The notes: a model not told the origin generated them from the sequence alone. 64,000 nt of DNA from Nocardioides sp. dk884 (GCF_009557055.1 NZ_CP045649.1:3881501-3945500), one strand, 5' to 3'; counted from the stretch's first letter, positions 16,139 through 25,094 are shown. A program made the numbers and translations.

Positions 16139-17701
16139 TCACGGGTTGTTCAGCACGGGCAGCGCCTTGCCCACGGTCGGGGAGATGAGCGTCGCCTCGA
16201 GCAGGTGCTTGCCGAGCTGACTCTCGTCGGGGAGCGGCACGGGGTACTCCCCCGTGAAGCAGGCCTGGCACAGCTGCTCGGCCGGCTGCTTGGTGGCCTC
16301 GATCATCCCGTCGAGGGAGATGTAGCCGAGGCTGTCGGCACCGACGCTGTGGGCGATCTCGTCGACGTCGATGCCGTTGGCGATCAGCTCCGCGCGGGTC
16401 GCGAAGTCGATGCCGTAGAAGCACGGCCACTTCACCGGGGGGCTGGAGATGCGCACGTGCACCTCGAGGGCGCCCGCCTCGCGCAGCATCCGCACCTGGG
16501 CGCGCTGGGTGTTGCCGCGGACGATGGAGTCGTCGACCACCACGATGCGCTTGCCGCGGATCATGTGGTCGAGGGCGTTGAGCTTGAGCCGGATGCCGAG
16601 CTGGCGCAGGGTCTGGCTGGGCTGGATGAACGTGCGCCCGACGTAGGCGTTCTTGACGAAGCCCTGGCCGAAGGGGATGCCGCTCTCCTCGGCGTACCCG
16701 GCGGCGGCCGGCGTACCGGACTCGGGCACCGGCATCACCAGGTCGGCCTCGACGGGGAACTCGCGGGCCAGCTGGCGGCCCATCTCGACGCGGGCCTCGT
16801 GGACGCTGCGCCCGCTGATGGTGGCGTCGGGGCGGGCGAGGTAGACGTACTCGAAGACGCAGCCCTTGCGGTCGGGCTCGGCGAACTTGTGCGAGCGCAG
16901 GCCCTGGTCGTCGATGACGATCATCTCGCCGGGCTCGACCTCGCGCACGACGCTGGCGCCGATCGTGGCCAGGGCGGCGCTCTCGGAGGCCACCACCCAG
17001 CCACGCTCGAGACGGCCGAGCACCAGCGGACGGATGCCCTGGGGGTCGCGGGCGGCGTAGAGGGTGTCCTCGTTCATCCACACGAAGCAGTACGCCCCGC
17101 GCAGCATCGGCAGCACCTCGAGCGCACGCTCCTCGAGCGTGCCGTCGGGGTGGTGGGCCATCAGGGCGGTGACCAGGCTGGTGTCGTTGGTCGCCTCGCC
17201 CTGCGGACGCTGGAGGTCGAGCTCGTCGGCCGGGCCGGGCAGTGCCGCCACCAGCTCGCGCAGCTCGTGGGTGTTGATGAGGTTGCCGTTGTGGCCCAGC
17301 GCGATCGAGCCGTGCCCGGTCGGGCGGAACGTGGGCTGCGCGTTCTCCCAGGTGCTCGCGCCGGTGGTGGAGTAGCGCGCGTGGCCGATCGCGAGGTGGC
17401 CGCGCAGCGAGCTGAGCGTCGACTCGTCGAAGACCTGGGAGACCAGCCCCATGTCCTTGTAGACCAGGATCTGGCGCCCGTTGCTCACCGCGATGCCGGC
17501 CGACTCCTGGCCGCGGTGCTGCAGGGCGTAGAGACCGAAGTAGGTCAGCTTGGCCACGTCTTCGCCGGGGGCCCAGACACCGAAGACGCCACAGGCGTCC
17601 TGGGGTCCCTGGTCCTGCGGGTCGATCGCGTGGGTGAGGCGGCCGTCGCCGCCCCGCCGACCAGCACTGGAAGAGCTGCCACTGCTGCTGAGGAAGGGCA
17701 C
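16139..17701 (-). CDS. purF: Amidophosphoribosyltransferase
   Basis: First committed step of purine synthesis: PRPP plus glutamine to 5-phosphoribosylamine. Length 520. Cys37 in ACGVFG would become the N-terminal nucleophile of the Ntn glutaminase domain after removal of a 36-residue propeptide. The C-terminal phosphoribosyltransferase domain has the PRPP loop IVVVDDSIVRGNT. Fe-S-cluster-type cysteines are suggested by GCVFEYVY, KWPCFYG and LCQACFTGEY. The GTG start (17701) is 6 nt downstream of a TAGACT -10 box, indicating a leaderless mRNA. purM follows at 11 nt. The gene is divergent from the GAF-kinase gene. Confidence 0.96.
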   Translation of the reverse strand: MPFLSSSGSSSSAGRRGGDGRLTHAIDPQDQGPQDACGVFGVWAPGEDVAKLTYFGLYALQHRGQESAGIAVSNGRQILVYKDMGLVSQVFDESTLSSLRGHLAIGHARYSTTGASTWENAQPTFRPTGHGSIALGHNGNLINTHELRELVAALPGPADELDLQRPQGEATNDTSLVTALMAHHPDGTLEERALEVLPMLRGAYCFVWMNEDTLYAARDPQGIRPLVLGRLERGWVVASESAALATIGASVVREVEPGEMIVIDDQGLRSHKFAEPDRKGCVFEYVYLARPDATISGRSVHEARVEMGRQLAREFPVEADLVMPVPESGTPAAAGYAEESGIPFGQGFVKNAYVGRTFIQPSQTLRQLGIRLKLNALDHMIRGKRIVVVDDSIVRGNTQRAQVRMLREAGALEVHVRISSPPVKWPCFYGIDFATRAELIANGIDVDEIAHSVGADSLGYISLDGMIEATKQPAEQLCQACFTGEYPVPLPDESQLGKHLLEATLISPTVGKALPVLNNP

Positions 17702-17707
17702 GCCCTC

Positions 17708-17713
17708 AGTCTA
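17708..17713 (-). promoter_or_regulatory. -10 box TAGACT (leaderless-type) for purF-purM
   Basis: TAGACT plus six nt to the GTG at 17701 on the minus strand. Confidence 0.55.
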
Positions 17714-17784
17714 GGGCGTCGCGGCCGCGCATCCCGCGTCGGTGACGGTGCTTGGACTTCGAAGACAGGCGACGAGACGCGCCG

Positions 17785-17790
17785 TAGGCT
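17785..17790 (+). promoter_or_regulatory. -10 box TAGGCT for the GAF kinase
   Basis: TAGGCT 27 bp upstream of the ATG at 17818, giving a short leader with a GAGGAAC ribosome-binding site. Confidence 0.45.
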
Positions 17791-17817
17791 GTGGCGGCCA
17801 CCACTCCCTGAGGAACG

Positions 17818-19593
17818 ATGACCATCTTGCAGACCGCATCGACGTCGCACCTGGCGGGGATCACCGCACCCTCGCGTGATGCGTTGCAGCTGATCGCCGA
17901 CGGGGTCACGCAGGTCGCCGGGTTCGGGGTCGCCGCGATCAGCGTCGTCCGCGACGCCACCCACATGCAGATCGTCGCGGTGGCCGGCAGCGAGGAGGCC
18001 CGCCGGTCGCTCGAGGGCAGCCGCACCCCCATCGCGGAGCTCATGGAGGAGATCGCGGTCGCCGACGACTGGGGGCTGTTGAAGTTCGTGCCCCACGAGC
18101 GTCTCGACCTCGAGGACGACCAGTGGGGCTGGGTGCCTGACATCGAGCCGATCGACGCCCCGGACGCCTGGCACCCGCTGGACCTGCTGGTCGCGCCGCT
18201 GGTCGACACCGAGGGCATGCTGTGCGGGATGCTGAGCATGGACCTGCCCGCCGACGGCCGGCGTCCCGGCCTCGACCAGCGCCGGATGCTCCAGGTGTAC
18301 GCCGAGCAGGCCGGGCGCGCCGTCGTCACGGCGTTGGAGCGCGAGGCGCTCGCCGAGCAGGTCCGCCTCGCCGAGGCCGCGCGTGGGGTGATCCGCAACG
18401 CCTCCAGCCACCTCGCGCTCGAGGACGTGCTCAGCGAGTGCCGGGTCGCGCTCGCCGAGGGCTTCCGTGCCCGCGGGGTGTGGGTGCAGACCTTCGGTGA
18501 GGAGATCCGGCGTTCCGGCGCGATCTACGCCATCAACGAGGCCGCCCCGGTGCTGGGCCCGGAGCTGGAGGCGCTCGCCGAGATCTCGGCCATGCGTGCC
18601 TGGGAGTCCCAGCGCGCCATCGTGGTGAGCGTCGATCCCGGTGAGCGCGCCGCGTCGACGGGGCTCACCACGAAGCAGCATCGACTCGTCGTCGACTTCC
18701 TCCAGGGCATCGAGATCAGCACGATGCTCTTCGTGCCGCTCGGGGCCGGGCGCGACTGCGTGGGCAACCTGGTGCTCACCCGCGCGGTCGGCGAACGGCC
18801 CTGGACCGAGACGGAGGCCGCCGCGGCCCTCGACGTCGGCCACGACCTGGGCCGGGCGGTGCTCAACGCCCGCACGTTCGAGCGCGAGCACCTCCTCGTG
18901 CAGGAGCTGCAGGCCCTCGACACCTACAAGAGCCAGCTGATCGCGACGGTGTCGCACGAGCTGAAGAACCCGCTCACCGCCGTGCTCGGGCACCTCGAGA
19001 TCCTCGAGTCGGTCGACGTACCCCGCCCGGTGCGCACCTCGCTGTCGGCGATGGAGCGCGGCGCACGACGCCTCGCCCGGGTCGCGGACGACCTGCTCCT
19101 GCTCGCCCGGATGGACGACCCGACCAACCCGGTGCACCGGCGGGCGGTCGACCTGCGCTCGGTGGTCGACGACGTCGTCGACCTCACCGCGGTGTCCGCC
19201 TCGCGGCGCGACCTCACCGTGCGGGTCGAGGCCCCGAACGGCCAGGTCGTCGCGATGGGCGACCCCGACGAGCTCGACCGGGTGCTCACCAACCTGCTGA
19301 GCAACGCGGTGAAGTACTCCCCCGACGGCGGCACGATCGTGGTCAACCTCGACCGCACCCCCGACGAGGTCGTCCTGAGCTGCTCCGACGAGGGCCTCGG
19401 CATCTCCGAGGCCGACCAGGAGCAGCTGTTCACCGAGTTCTTCCGCTCCAGCAACCCGGCCGCCGTCGCCCAGCCGGGCACCGGCCTCGGGCTGGCCATC
19501 GTGCAGCGCATCGTGCGCCGCCACGGCGGTCGGATCGAGGTCGAGTCCGAGCTCGGCTGCGGCAGCACGTTCCGGGTCCTGCTGCCGGCCTGA
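17818..19593 (+). CDS. GAF-domain sensor histidine kinase
   Basis: A 591-residue soluble sensor kinase. Two GAF-like domains (about 20-185 and 190-355) are followed by HisKA with phospho-acceptor H380 in SHELKNPLTAVLG and a HATPase domain (NLLSNAVKYS, SDEGLGI, GTGLGLAIV). No membrane segment or response-regulator domain is present, and no response regulator gene is adjacent, so it is an orphan kinase in this window. GAF domains suggest a small-ligand or redox input; which one is unknown. ATG 17818 follows a GAGGA ribosome-binding site. Confidence 0.88.
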   Translation: MTILQTASTSHLAGITAPSRDALQLIADGVTQVAGFGVAAISVVRDATHMQIVAVAGSEEARRSLEGSRTPIAELMEEIAVADDWGLLKFVPHERLDLEDDQWGWVPDIEPIDAPDAWHPLDLLVAPLVDTEGMLCGMLSMDLPADGRRPGLDQRRMLQVYAEQAGRAVVTALEREALAEQVRLAEAARGVIRNASSHLALEDVLSECRVALAEGFRARGVWVQTFGEEIRRSGAIYAINEAAPVLGPELEALAEISAMRAWESQRAIVVSVDPGERAASTGLTTKQHRLVVDFLQGIEISTMLFVPLGAGRDCVGNLVLTRAVGERPWTETEAAAALDVGHDLGRAVLNARTFEREHLLVQELQALDTYKSQLIATVSHELKNPLTAVLGHLEILESVDVPRPVRTSLSAMERGARRLARVADDLLLLARMDDPTNPVHRRAVDLRSVVDDVVDLTAVSASRRDLTVRVEAPNGQVVAMGDPDELDRVLTNLLSNAVKYSPDGGTIVVNLDRTPDEVVLSCSDEGLGISEADQEQLFTEFFRSSNPAAVAQPGTGLGLAIVQRIVRRHGGRIEVESELGCGSTFRVLLPA

Positions 19594-19601
19594 GCGCCCT
19601 T

Positions 19602-19639
19602 GGCGCCGAGTCGACGCGCCATTGGCGCCGACTCGGCGT
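19602..19639. terminator. Inverted repeat between convergent genes, shares a 19-mer with position 34641
   Basis: CGCCGAGTCG (near 19604) and CGACTCGGCG (19630-19639) can pair across the gap between the GAF kinase and the convergent dipeptidase. The 19-mer CGCCATTGGCGCCGACTCG (19617-19635) recurs exactly at 34641-34659. Confidence 0.5.
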
Positions 19640-19643
19640 GGGG

Positions 19644-20990
19644 TCAGCCCTGGGCGAGGTTGCGCAGGAGGAGGGCCTCGGCCAGCACGACGCGCTCGAA
19701 CTCCGCGAGGTGCAGGCCCTCGTTGGCGCCGTGGGCGCGGGTGTCGGGGTCCTCCACGCCGGTGACGAGCACGCTGGCCTCCGGGAAGGTCTCGAGGAAC
19801 TCCGCGATGAACGGGATCGAGCCGCCCACGCCCATGTCGACCGGCGCGGTGCCGTCCCAGGCCTCGGTGAACGCCGCGCGTGCCGCGTCGTACGCCGGGC
19901 CGGTGGCGTCGATGGCGGTGGCCTCGCCGGTGTCGACGACGGTGAAGGTCAGCTCGGCGCCCCACGGGACGTGCTGCTCGCAGTGGCGGCGCAGGCACTC
20001 CACCGCGTTGGCGGCGGTGTCGCCCGGGGCGATGCGCAGCGAGACCTTGGCGCGCGCGGAGGCGACCAGGGTGTTGCTGGCGCCGTCGACCTTGGGGGCG
20101 TCGAGGCCGGTGATCGAGAGCGCGGGCTGGGTCCACAGCCGCTCCACCACCGGGCCGGAGCCGATCCACTGCACGCCCGGGTTGACGCCGGACTCGGCCT
20201 GCAGGCGGTCCTCGGGGTACTCCACGTCGGCGGCGGGGCCGCTGTGCAGGCCCTCGATGAGCAGGTTGCCGGCGTCGTCGTGGAAGGAGGCGATCAGCCG
20301 GCTCAGGGTGATCAGCGAGTCGGGAACGAGCCCGCCCCACATGCCGGAGTGCACGGCGTGGGTGAGGGTGCGGACCTCGATGTCGGCGCGGACCAGGCCG
20401 CGCAGGCTGGTGGTCAGCGCGGGGACGCCGATGTCCCAGTTGCCGGAGTCGGCGATCACGATGACGTCGGCGGCGAGCCGGTCGCGGTGCTGGCGCAGCA
20501 GCTCGGGCAGGGTGTCGGAGCCGACCTCCTCCTCGCCCTCGATGAACATCGTGACGCTGACCGGCAGCTCGTCGCCGAAGACGCGCAGCGCACCGAGGTG
20601 GGCGGCGATGCCGGCCTTGTCGTCGGCCGCGCCGCGGGCGTAGAGCCGGTCGCCGCGCTCGGTGGGCTCGAACGGCGGGGAGTCCCACTCGGCGTGGTCG
20701 TTCTCGGGCTGCACGTCGTGGTGGGCGTAGAGCAGCACCGTCGGCGCACCGGCCGGGCCGGCCTTGTGCGCGATGACCGCCGGGGCGCCGCCGTCCTCGC
20801 GGGCGCTGACGATGTCGACGGTGTCGAAGTTCTCGGCCCGGAACAGCGCGGCCACCGCCTCGGCGCTGCGCTGCACCTCGGCGGCGCGCGCGGGGTCGGC
20901 GCTGACCGACTCGATGCGGACGAGGTCCTCGAGATCCCGGCGGATCCCGGGGAGGAGCTGCTGGACCCTGGCGTGGATGTCGAGACTCAT
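19644..20990 (-). CDS. M20-family dipeptidase/metallopeptidase
   Basis: A zinc-dependent exo/dipeptidase of the M20 family (448 residues from the chosen start). Visible motifs are LLYAHHDVQP (first metal histidine and aspartate), RGAADDKAG (bridging aspartate), IEGEEEVGS (catalytic and metal-binding glutamates) and the C-terminal HGANEGLHL histidine. The central TLTHAVHSGMWGG segment belongs to the dimerisation domain. It is cytosolic; it probably cleaves dipeptides, but the exact substrate is unknown. ATG 20990 is preferred over ATG 20999 because TAGGTT lies 7 nt upstream of it (leaderless spacing). Confidence 0.9.
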   Translation of the reverse strand: MSLDIHARVQQLLPGIRRDLEDLVRIESVSADPARAAEVQRSAEAVAALFRAENFDTVDIVSAREDGGAPAVIAHKAGPAGAPTVLLYAHHDVQPENDHAEWDSPPFEPTERGDRLYARGAADDKAGIAAHLGALRVFGDELPVSVTMFIEGEEEVGSDTLPELLRQHRDRLAADVIVIADSGNWDIGVPALTTSLRGLVRADIEVRTLTHAVHSGMWGGLVPDSLITLSRLIASFHDDAGNLLIEGLHSGPAADVEYPEDRLQAESGVNPGVQWIGSGPVVERLWTQPALSITGLDAPKVDGASNTLVASARAKVSLRIAPGDTAANAVECLRRHCEQHVPWGAELTFTVVDTGEATAIDATGPAYDAARAAFTEAWDGTAPVDMGVGGSIPFIAEFLETFPEASVLVTGVEDPDTRAHGANEGLHLAEFERVVLAEALLLRNLAQG

Positions 20991-20997
20991 GGCATCC

Positions 20998-21003
20998 AAC
21001 CTA
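20998..21003 (-). promoter_or_regulatory. -10 box TAGGTT (leaderless-type) for the M20 dipeptidase
   Basis: TAGGTT plus seven nt to the ATG at 20990 on the minus strand. An alternative upstream ATG at 20999 would overlap this box. Confidence 0.5.
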
Positions 21004-21018
21004 GGCGCTCCCCCGTGC

Positions 21019-21378
21019 TCACCCCAGCGGCAGGTACGCCGTGAGGTCGGCGCGCTCCCCGCTGGCGTGCACCCGCCCGGCCGCGTCGGCGTCGGCCCAG
21101 GCGAGCGTGCCGGTGGCCAGGTCGATCCAGGTCAGCGCGTCGGTCTCGACCACGGCCGGCGGGGTGCCGCGGGTGTGGCGCACGCCCGGGATGACCTGCA
21201 CCGCGGCGTACGGCGGGACGCGCACCTCCACGGAGTGGCCCGGCGCGCGCTGCTCGAGCACGGCAAGGAAGTGCTTGACCAGCAGCCTGAGGTCGGGCTT
21301 CTCGGCCTCCCCGGCGCGCAGCCGGGTGAGCGCGTCGCGGACCTCGGAGGCGGGCGCGGGCTTCAGACGGGCGGGCAC
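21019..21378 (-). CDS. Sterol-carrier-family (SCP-like) protein
   Basis: A 119-residue cytosolic protein resembling the bacterial sterol-carrier orthologue family found in actinobacteria. Features are RAPGHSVEVRVPPYAAVQV, GTPPAVVETDALTWIDLATG and the repeated arginine-rich N-terminus KPDLRLLVKHFLAVLEQ. The family name reflects structural kinship to SCP2; ligand and role are not established. The GTG start (21378) follows TAGGCT by 6 nt, so the message is probably leaderless. The WYL regulator gene ends 9 bp upstream. Confidence 0.75.
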   Translation of the reverse strand: MPARLKPAPASEVRDALTRLRAGEAEKPDLRLLVKHFLAVLEQRAPGHSVEVRVPPYAAVQVIPGVRHTRGTPPAVVETDALTWIDLATGTLAWADADAAGRVHASGERADLTAYLPLG

Positions 21379-21384
21379 GCCACC

Positions 21385-21390
21385 AGCCTA
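21385..21390 (-). promoter_or_regulatory. -10 box TAGGCT (leaderless-type) for the SCP-like gene
   Basis: TAGGCT plus six nt to the GTG at 21378. It overlaps the stop codon of the upstream WYL gene. Confidence 0.5.
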
Positions 21391-22425
21391 GGAGGTGGCC
21401 GACGGCGGCCGGGGCCCACCCGATCCCGATCCCGATCCCGATTCCGACCCCGGCAGCGCGGCCCGGGTGAAGACCGCCGCGGTCCGCGCGACCGTCTCCC
21501 GCAGCTCCGGCGGCGACTCCACGACGAAGTCGGCACCGACCTGGGCGAGCACCACCACCGGCCAGGCGAGATCGTCGACGCCCATCTCGAGCACGCACGA
21601 GCCGGGCTCGTCCTCGAGCGGCACCGCCCGCCCCCACTGACCGACCGCGGCGGCCACGGTCGCGGCCGGCGCCGCCACCCGCACCCGTACGGCGTAGCGG
21701 TGCGGCATGCCGCGGATGCCCGCCTCGACGAAGGCGACCGCGTCGGTGGCCGGGAGCTCGCGGCGTCGGAAGCGCTGCCCGGTGGTGCCGACCTCGGCGA
21801 TCCGGTCCACCCGGAAGGAGCGCCAGTCCTGGCGGTCGCGGTCGTAGGCGACGAGGTACCAGCGGCGACCGAGGGTGACCAGGCGGTGCGGCTCGACGCG
21901 ACGCCGGGACGGCTCGGCAGCGCCGCCACCGCGGGCCGCCGGGGTGTAGGTGAAGTCGACGGGCTCCTCGTCGCGGCAGGCCTGGGCGAGCGTGGTGAGG
22001 GTGCCGGCGTCGAGCACCGGGGCACCGCGCCACGGGCCGGGCGACTCCGTCTGCGAGCGCACCGCCTCCATGCGCCGGCGCAGCCGGGGCGGCATCAGCG
22101 CGATCACCTTGGTGAGCGCCTGCACCGAGGTCTCCGCGAGCCCCGCGGCGGACCCGGTGGTCGCCTGGCGCAGCCCGACCGCGATCGCGACCGCCTCCTC
22201 GTCCTCGAGCAGCAGCGGCGGCAGCGCGCCGCCCGCCTGCAGCTGGTAGCCGCCGTCGACGCCGCGCGCCGCCTCGACGGCGTACCCGAGGTCGCGCAGC
22301 CGCTCCACGTCGCGCCGCAGGGTGCGGGGGCTGACCTCGAGTCGGGCCGCGAGCTCGGGGCCGGGCCAGTGCCGGTGGGTCTGCAACAGGGAGAGGAGGC
22401 GCAGCATCCGGGCAGCGGTGGACAT
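21388..22425 (-). CDS. HTH/WYL-domain transcriptional regulator
   Basis: A 345-residue DNA-binding regulator. The N-terminal DeoR/HTH_11-type helix-turn-helix covers about residues 5-60 (LAARLEVSPRTLRRDVERLRDLG). The central WYL domain has RRVEPHRLVTLGRRWYLVAYDRDRQDWRSFRVDRI (segments around residues 180-215), followed by the WCX extension. WYL domains bind ligands or nucleic acids. It is divergent from the ABC exporter pair, so it may regulate them. The C-terminal tail is an SG-repeat encoded by a (CCCGAT)n microsatellite. ATG 22425 lies 6 nt after TAACCT. Confidence 0.87.
   Translation of the reverse strand: MSTAARMLRLLSLLQTHRHWPGPELAARLEVSPRTLRRDVERLRDLGYAVEAARGVDGGYQLQAGGALPPLLLEDEEAVAIAVGLRQATTGSAAGLAETSVQALTKVIALMPPRLRRRMEAVRSQTESPGPWRGAPVLDAGTLTTLAQACRDEEPVDFTYTPAARGGGAAEPSRRRVEPHRLVTLGRRWYLVAYDRDRQDWRSFRVDRIAEVGTTGQRFRRRELPATDAVAFVEAGIRGMPHRYAVRVRVAAPAATVAAAVGQWGRAVPLEDEPGSCVLEMGVDDLAWPVVVLAQVGADFVVESPPELRETVARTAAVFTRAALPGSESGSGSGSGGPRPPSATS
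21419..21454. repeat. Hexamer microsatellite (CCCGAT)n inside the WYL gene
   Basis: Four exact CCCGAT units (21419-21442) followed by two degenerate ones. They encode the Ser-Gly tail of the WYL protein; changes by one unit keep the frame. Confidence 0.85.
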
Positions 22426-22431
22426 CTCCCC

Positions 22432-22437
22432 AGGTTA
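22432..22437 (-). promoter_or_regulatory. -10 box TAACCT (leaderless-type) for the WYL regulator
   Basis: TAACCT plus six nt to the ATG at 22425. It lies in the 61-bp region shared with the divergent ABC exporter genes. Confidence 0.5.
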
Positions 22438-22486
22438 GGTCGGAAAGCGGCCGGAAACTGTCCTGATCGCTCGGGAGGCTGGGGTC

Positions 22487-23509
22487 ATGAGCCAGTCACC
22501 AGTGATCCGGACCCGGGGTCTCACCCGGCACTTCACCCGCGACAAGTTCACGATCGAGGCCGTCCGCGACCTCGATCTCCAGGTCGCCCCCGGCGAGCTC
22601 GTCGCCTTCCTCGGCCCCAACGGCGCCGGCAAGTCCACGACCCTGCGGATGCTGACCACCCTGCTCCCGCCGACCTCCGGCAGCGCCGAGGTGGCCGGCT
22701 TCGACGTGGTGACCCAGCGCCGCGACGTACGCCGCAGCATCGGGTACGTCGGCCAGGGCAACGCGGCGGCGCACGCCCAGCGCGGTCGCGACGAGCTGGT
22801 CAGCCAGGGCCGGGCCTTCGGGCTCTCTCGGGCCGCGGCCCGGGAGCGCGCGGCCGAGCTGCTCGCGGACTTCGACCTCACCGAGCACGCCGACCGGCCG
22901 GTCTCGACCCTGTCCGGTGGTCAGCGGCGGCGCCTCGACGTCGCGATCGGGCTCGTGCACGCCCCGCCGCTGATGTTCCTCGACGAGCCGTCGACGGGGC
23001 TGGACCCGCAGAACCGGGTCAACCTGCAAGAGCAGGTGCTGCGCCTGCACCGCGAGCACGGCACCACCGTCGTGCTCACGACGCACTACCTGGAGGAGGC
23101 CGACTCGATCGCCGACCGGGTGGTGGTCATCGACCACGGCACGGTCATCGCCGACGACAGCGCCGCCCGGCTCAAGGCCGGGCTCGGCGACCTGGTCTCG
23201 CTCGGGTTCGCCACCGCCGCGGACGCCGGGCGGGCCGCGGAGCGGGCCGGTCGCGTCCCGGAGGCGACGGTGAGCGTGCAGGACCGCGAGGTCACGGTGC
23301 GCGTCGCGCACGGCCGCGACCTCGTCCCCGGGCTCGTCCTCGACCTGGCCGCGACGGGCGTCCCCGTCACCCGCCTCGAGGTGGTCGGTCCGACCCTCGA
23401 CGACGTCTTCCTCGACCTCACCGGCCGCAGCCTGCGCGACGCCCATGCCGACGCCGCACCCGGCGCCGCCCCCGCCCCCGCGACCGCGACCGAAGGAGCG
23501 GCGGCATGA
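22487..23509 (+). CDS. ABC transporter ATP-binding protein, DrrA/daunorubicin-resistance type
   Basis: A 340-residue ATPase subunit of an ABC-2 type exporter. Walker A is GPNGAGKS (about residues 43-50), the Q-loop region YVGQGN, signature LSGGQRRR, Walker B LMFLDEPSTGLD and H-loop TTHYLEE. The C-terminal extension (DLVSLGF... and TLDDVFLDLTGRS) is typical of DrrA. The permease gene starts within its stop (ATGA overlap), so the two form one exporter. The cargo is probably a hydrophobic drug or lipid, but cannot be told. It is divergent from the WYL regulator, a likely controller. ATG 22487 has GGGAGG upstream. Confidence 0.93.
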   Translation: MSQSPVIRTRGLTRHFTRDKFTIEAVRDLDLQVAPGELVAFLGPNGAGKSTTLRMLTTLLPPTSGSAEVAGFDVVTQRRDVRRSIGYVGQGNAAAHAQRGRDELVSQGRAFGLSRAAARERAAELLADFDLTEHADRPVSTLSGGQRRRLDVAIGLVHAPPLMFLDEPSTGLDPQNRVNLQEQVLRLHREHGTTVVLTTHYLEEADSIADRVVVIDHGTVIADDSAARLKAGLGDLVSLGFATAADAGRAAERAGRVPEATVSVQDREVTVRVAHGRDLVPGLVLDLAATGVPVTRLEVVGPTLDDVFLDLTGRSLRDAHADAAPGAAPAPATATEGAAA

Positions 23510-24306
23510 GCGCCGTCGCCACCTACTCCACCGGCCGCCCGGGCCGCCCCGGTCCCGCCGCTCCTGGCTTCCTGGCCGACACCTGGAACGTCATGGTGCG
23601 CGAGCTGCGGCCGGTGTGGCGCGAGCCGGTGTCGGTGCTGTTCGCGATGGTGCAGCCGCTGGTGTTCCTCGCGCTCTTCGCCCCGCTGCTGCCCGAGGTC
23701 TCCGGTGGCTCGGCGCTGCAGTGGTTCGTCCCCGGCATCGTCGCGATGACCGCGCTGATGGGCGCCTCCTTCACCGGCGCCAACCTGACCGCGGAGATCC
23801 AGTCCGGCTCCCACGAGCGGCTGCTCGTCTCGCCGTTGTCGCGCTCCGCGCTGCTCGTCGGGCGCGCGCTCAAGGAGGTGGTCCCGCTCCTGATGCAGAC
23901 CGCGATCATCCTGGTGGTGGTCACGCCGTTCAGCTACGACCTGCACCTGCCCGGCGTACTCCTCGGGCTGGTGGTGCTGGCCGGGTTCAGCATCGGGGTC
24001 GGGGCCCTGTCCTTCGCCCTGGCACTGGCCAGCAAGGACCAGGACTGGCTGTTCTGGACCGTGCAACAGACGGCGATCTTCCCGCTGCTGCTGCTCGCCG
24101 GGGTGCTGCTCCCCCTCGAGGGCGCCCCGCGCTGGCTGGCCTTCCTGGCCGACCTGAACCCGCTCGCCTACGTCGTCGACGCCGTCCGCGAGCTGTTCGC
24201 GGGCTCCTTCGACCCCGGCGTCGTCGGCGCCGGTTTCGCGGCCTCGGCCGTGGTCGCCGCACTCGGCCTGGTCGTCGGGCTGCGCGCGATGAACCGGTCC
24301 GCCTGA
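23506..24306 (+). CDS. ABC-2 type permease, DrrB-like
   Basis: A 266-residue membrane permease. After a ~20-residue cytosolic N-terminus there are six hydrophobic segments (starting VLFAMVQPLVFLALFAPLLP), with the ABC-2 signature around NLTAEIQSGSHERLLVSPLSRSALLVGRALKE and PLLLLAGVLLPLEGAPRWL. The start overlaps the ATPase stop. Together they should form a (DrrA)2(DrrB)2 exporter at the inner membrane. Confidence 0.92.
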   Translation: MSAVATYSTGRPGRPGPAAPGFLADTWNVMVRELRPVWREPVSVLFAMVQPLVFLALFAPLLPEVSGGSALQWFVPGIVAMTALMGASFTGANLTAEIQSGSHERLLVSPLSRSALLVGRALKEVVPLLMQTAIILVVVTPFSYDLHLPGVLLGLVVLAGFSIGVGALSFALALASKDQDWLFWTVQQTAIFPLLLLAGVLLPLEGAPRWLAFLADLNPLAYVVDAVRELFAGSFDPGVVGAGFAASAVVAALGLVVGLRAMNRSA

Positions 24307-24309
24307 GGG

Positions 24310-25041
24310 CTATCCGAGCCCGGCCAGCAGGTCCACGGTCCGTGCCCAGGCCGGCGAGTCGGGGTCGACCAGGGCCATGTGCGGGTCCGCGAGGTCGTCC
24401 TCGATCACGAGCAGGTCCGCGTCGCCGCCGGCGGCGCGGGCCCGCGCGACGTACTCCTCGGACTGCGCGAGCGGTACGACGTCGTCGGCGCGGGCGTGCA
24501 CGCAGCGCACCGGGACGTCCAGCGGCACCTGGGCGACCGGGTCGAAGGCCGCCTCGGCGGCGCCGGGCGGGTGGCCGAGGAACGCCTCGACCGCGCCGTC
24601 GCCCAGGTGCTCGCGGTGGGCGGCGGCCAGGTCGAGGACGCCGGCCTGGGCCACCACGTGGGTCAGCGGCGAGCCGGGCTGCGCCGCCGCCCAGGCGACC
24701 AGGTGCCCGCCGGCGGAGTGGCCCAGCCCGACGACGCGGGACAGGGACACCCCGTGGGCGGGGGCGTGCTCGCGCAGGGAGACCAGCGCCGCGGCCACGT
24801 CCCCGCAGGTCGCCGCGGCGCCGACGCCGCGGCGGTACTCGAGGTTCCACACCGCCCAGCCCCGGGCCGCCAGGTCGGCCGCGAGCGGGCGCCCCAGCGC
24901 GCAGTCGTAGGTCGGTTTCCAGAAACCGCCGTGCACCACCGCCACGATCCCGCGGGAGTCGCTCGCGGACCCCGCGGGCAGGGTCAGCTCGGCGTACTGG
25001 TCGGGGTGCGGGCCGTAGCCGATCCGCTGAGCGGGACGCAT
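24310..25041 (-). CDS. Alpha/beta hydrolase (kynurenine formamidase/BD-FAE-like)
   Basis: A 243-residue cytosolic serine hydrolase. VVHGGFW is the oxyanion-hole segment, GHSAGG (about residues 103-108) the nucleophile elbow, ARADDVVPL carries the acid, and a histidine late in the chain (ADPHMALV) completes the triad. The layout resembles BD-FAE esterases and kynurenine formamidases; the substrate is unknown. ATG 25041 is chosen over upstream codons. Its upstream region is interrupted by the IS30 element about 90 bp away, so its original promoter may have been displaced. Confidence 0.82.
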   Translation of the reverse strand: MRPAQRIGYGPHPDQYAELTLPAGSASDSRGIVAVVHGGFWKPTYDCALGRPLAADLAARGWAVWNLEYRRGVGAAATCGDVAAALVSLREHAPAHGVSLSRVVGLGHSAGGHLVAWAAAQPGSPLTHVVAQAGVLDLAAAHREHLGDGAVEAFLGHPPGAAEAAFDPVAQVPLDVPVRCVHARADDVVPLAQSEEYVARARAAGGDADLLVIEDDLADPHMALVDPDSPAWARTVDLLAGLG

Positions 25042-25094
25042 GGGGTCATCGTGCCCGCGGGCCGACGCCTGGGGTCGGTGCTGCGGCGGGTGGT

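Noticed and set aside
22487..24306. Secondary-metabolite cluster because of DrrAB-type exporter
   Set aside because: No biosynthetic core enzyme lies nearby; the acyl-CoA ligase and SRPBCC protein are 10 kb away and in separate units.
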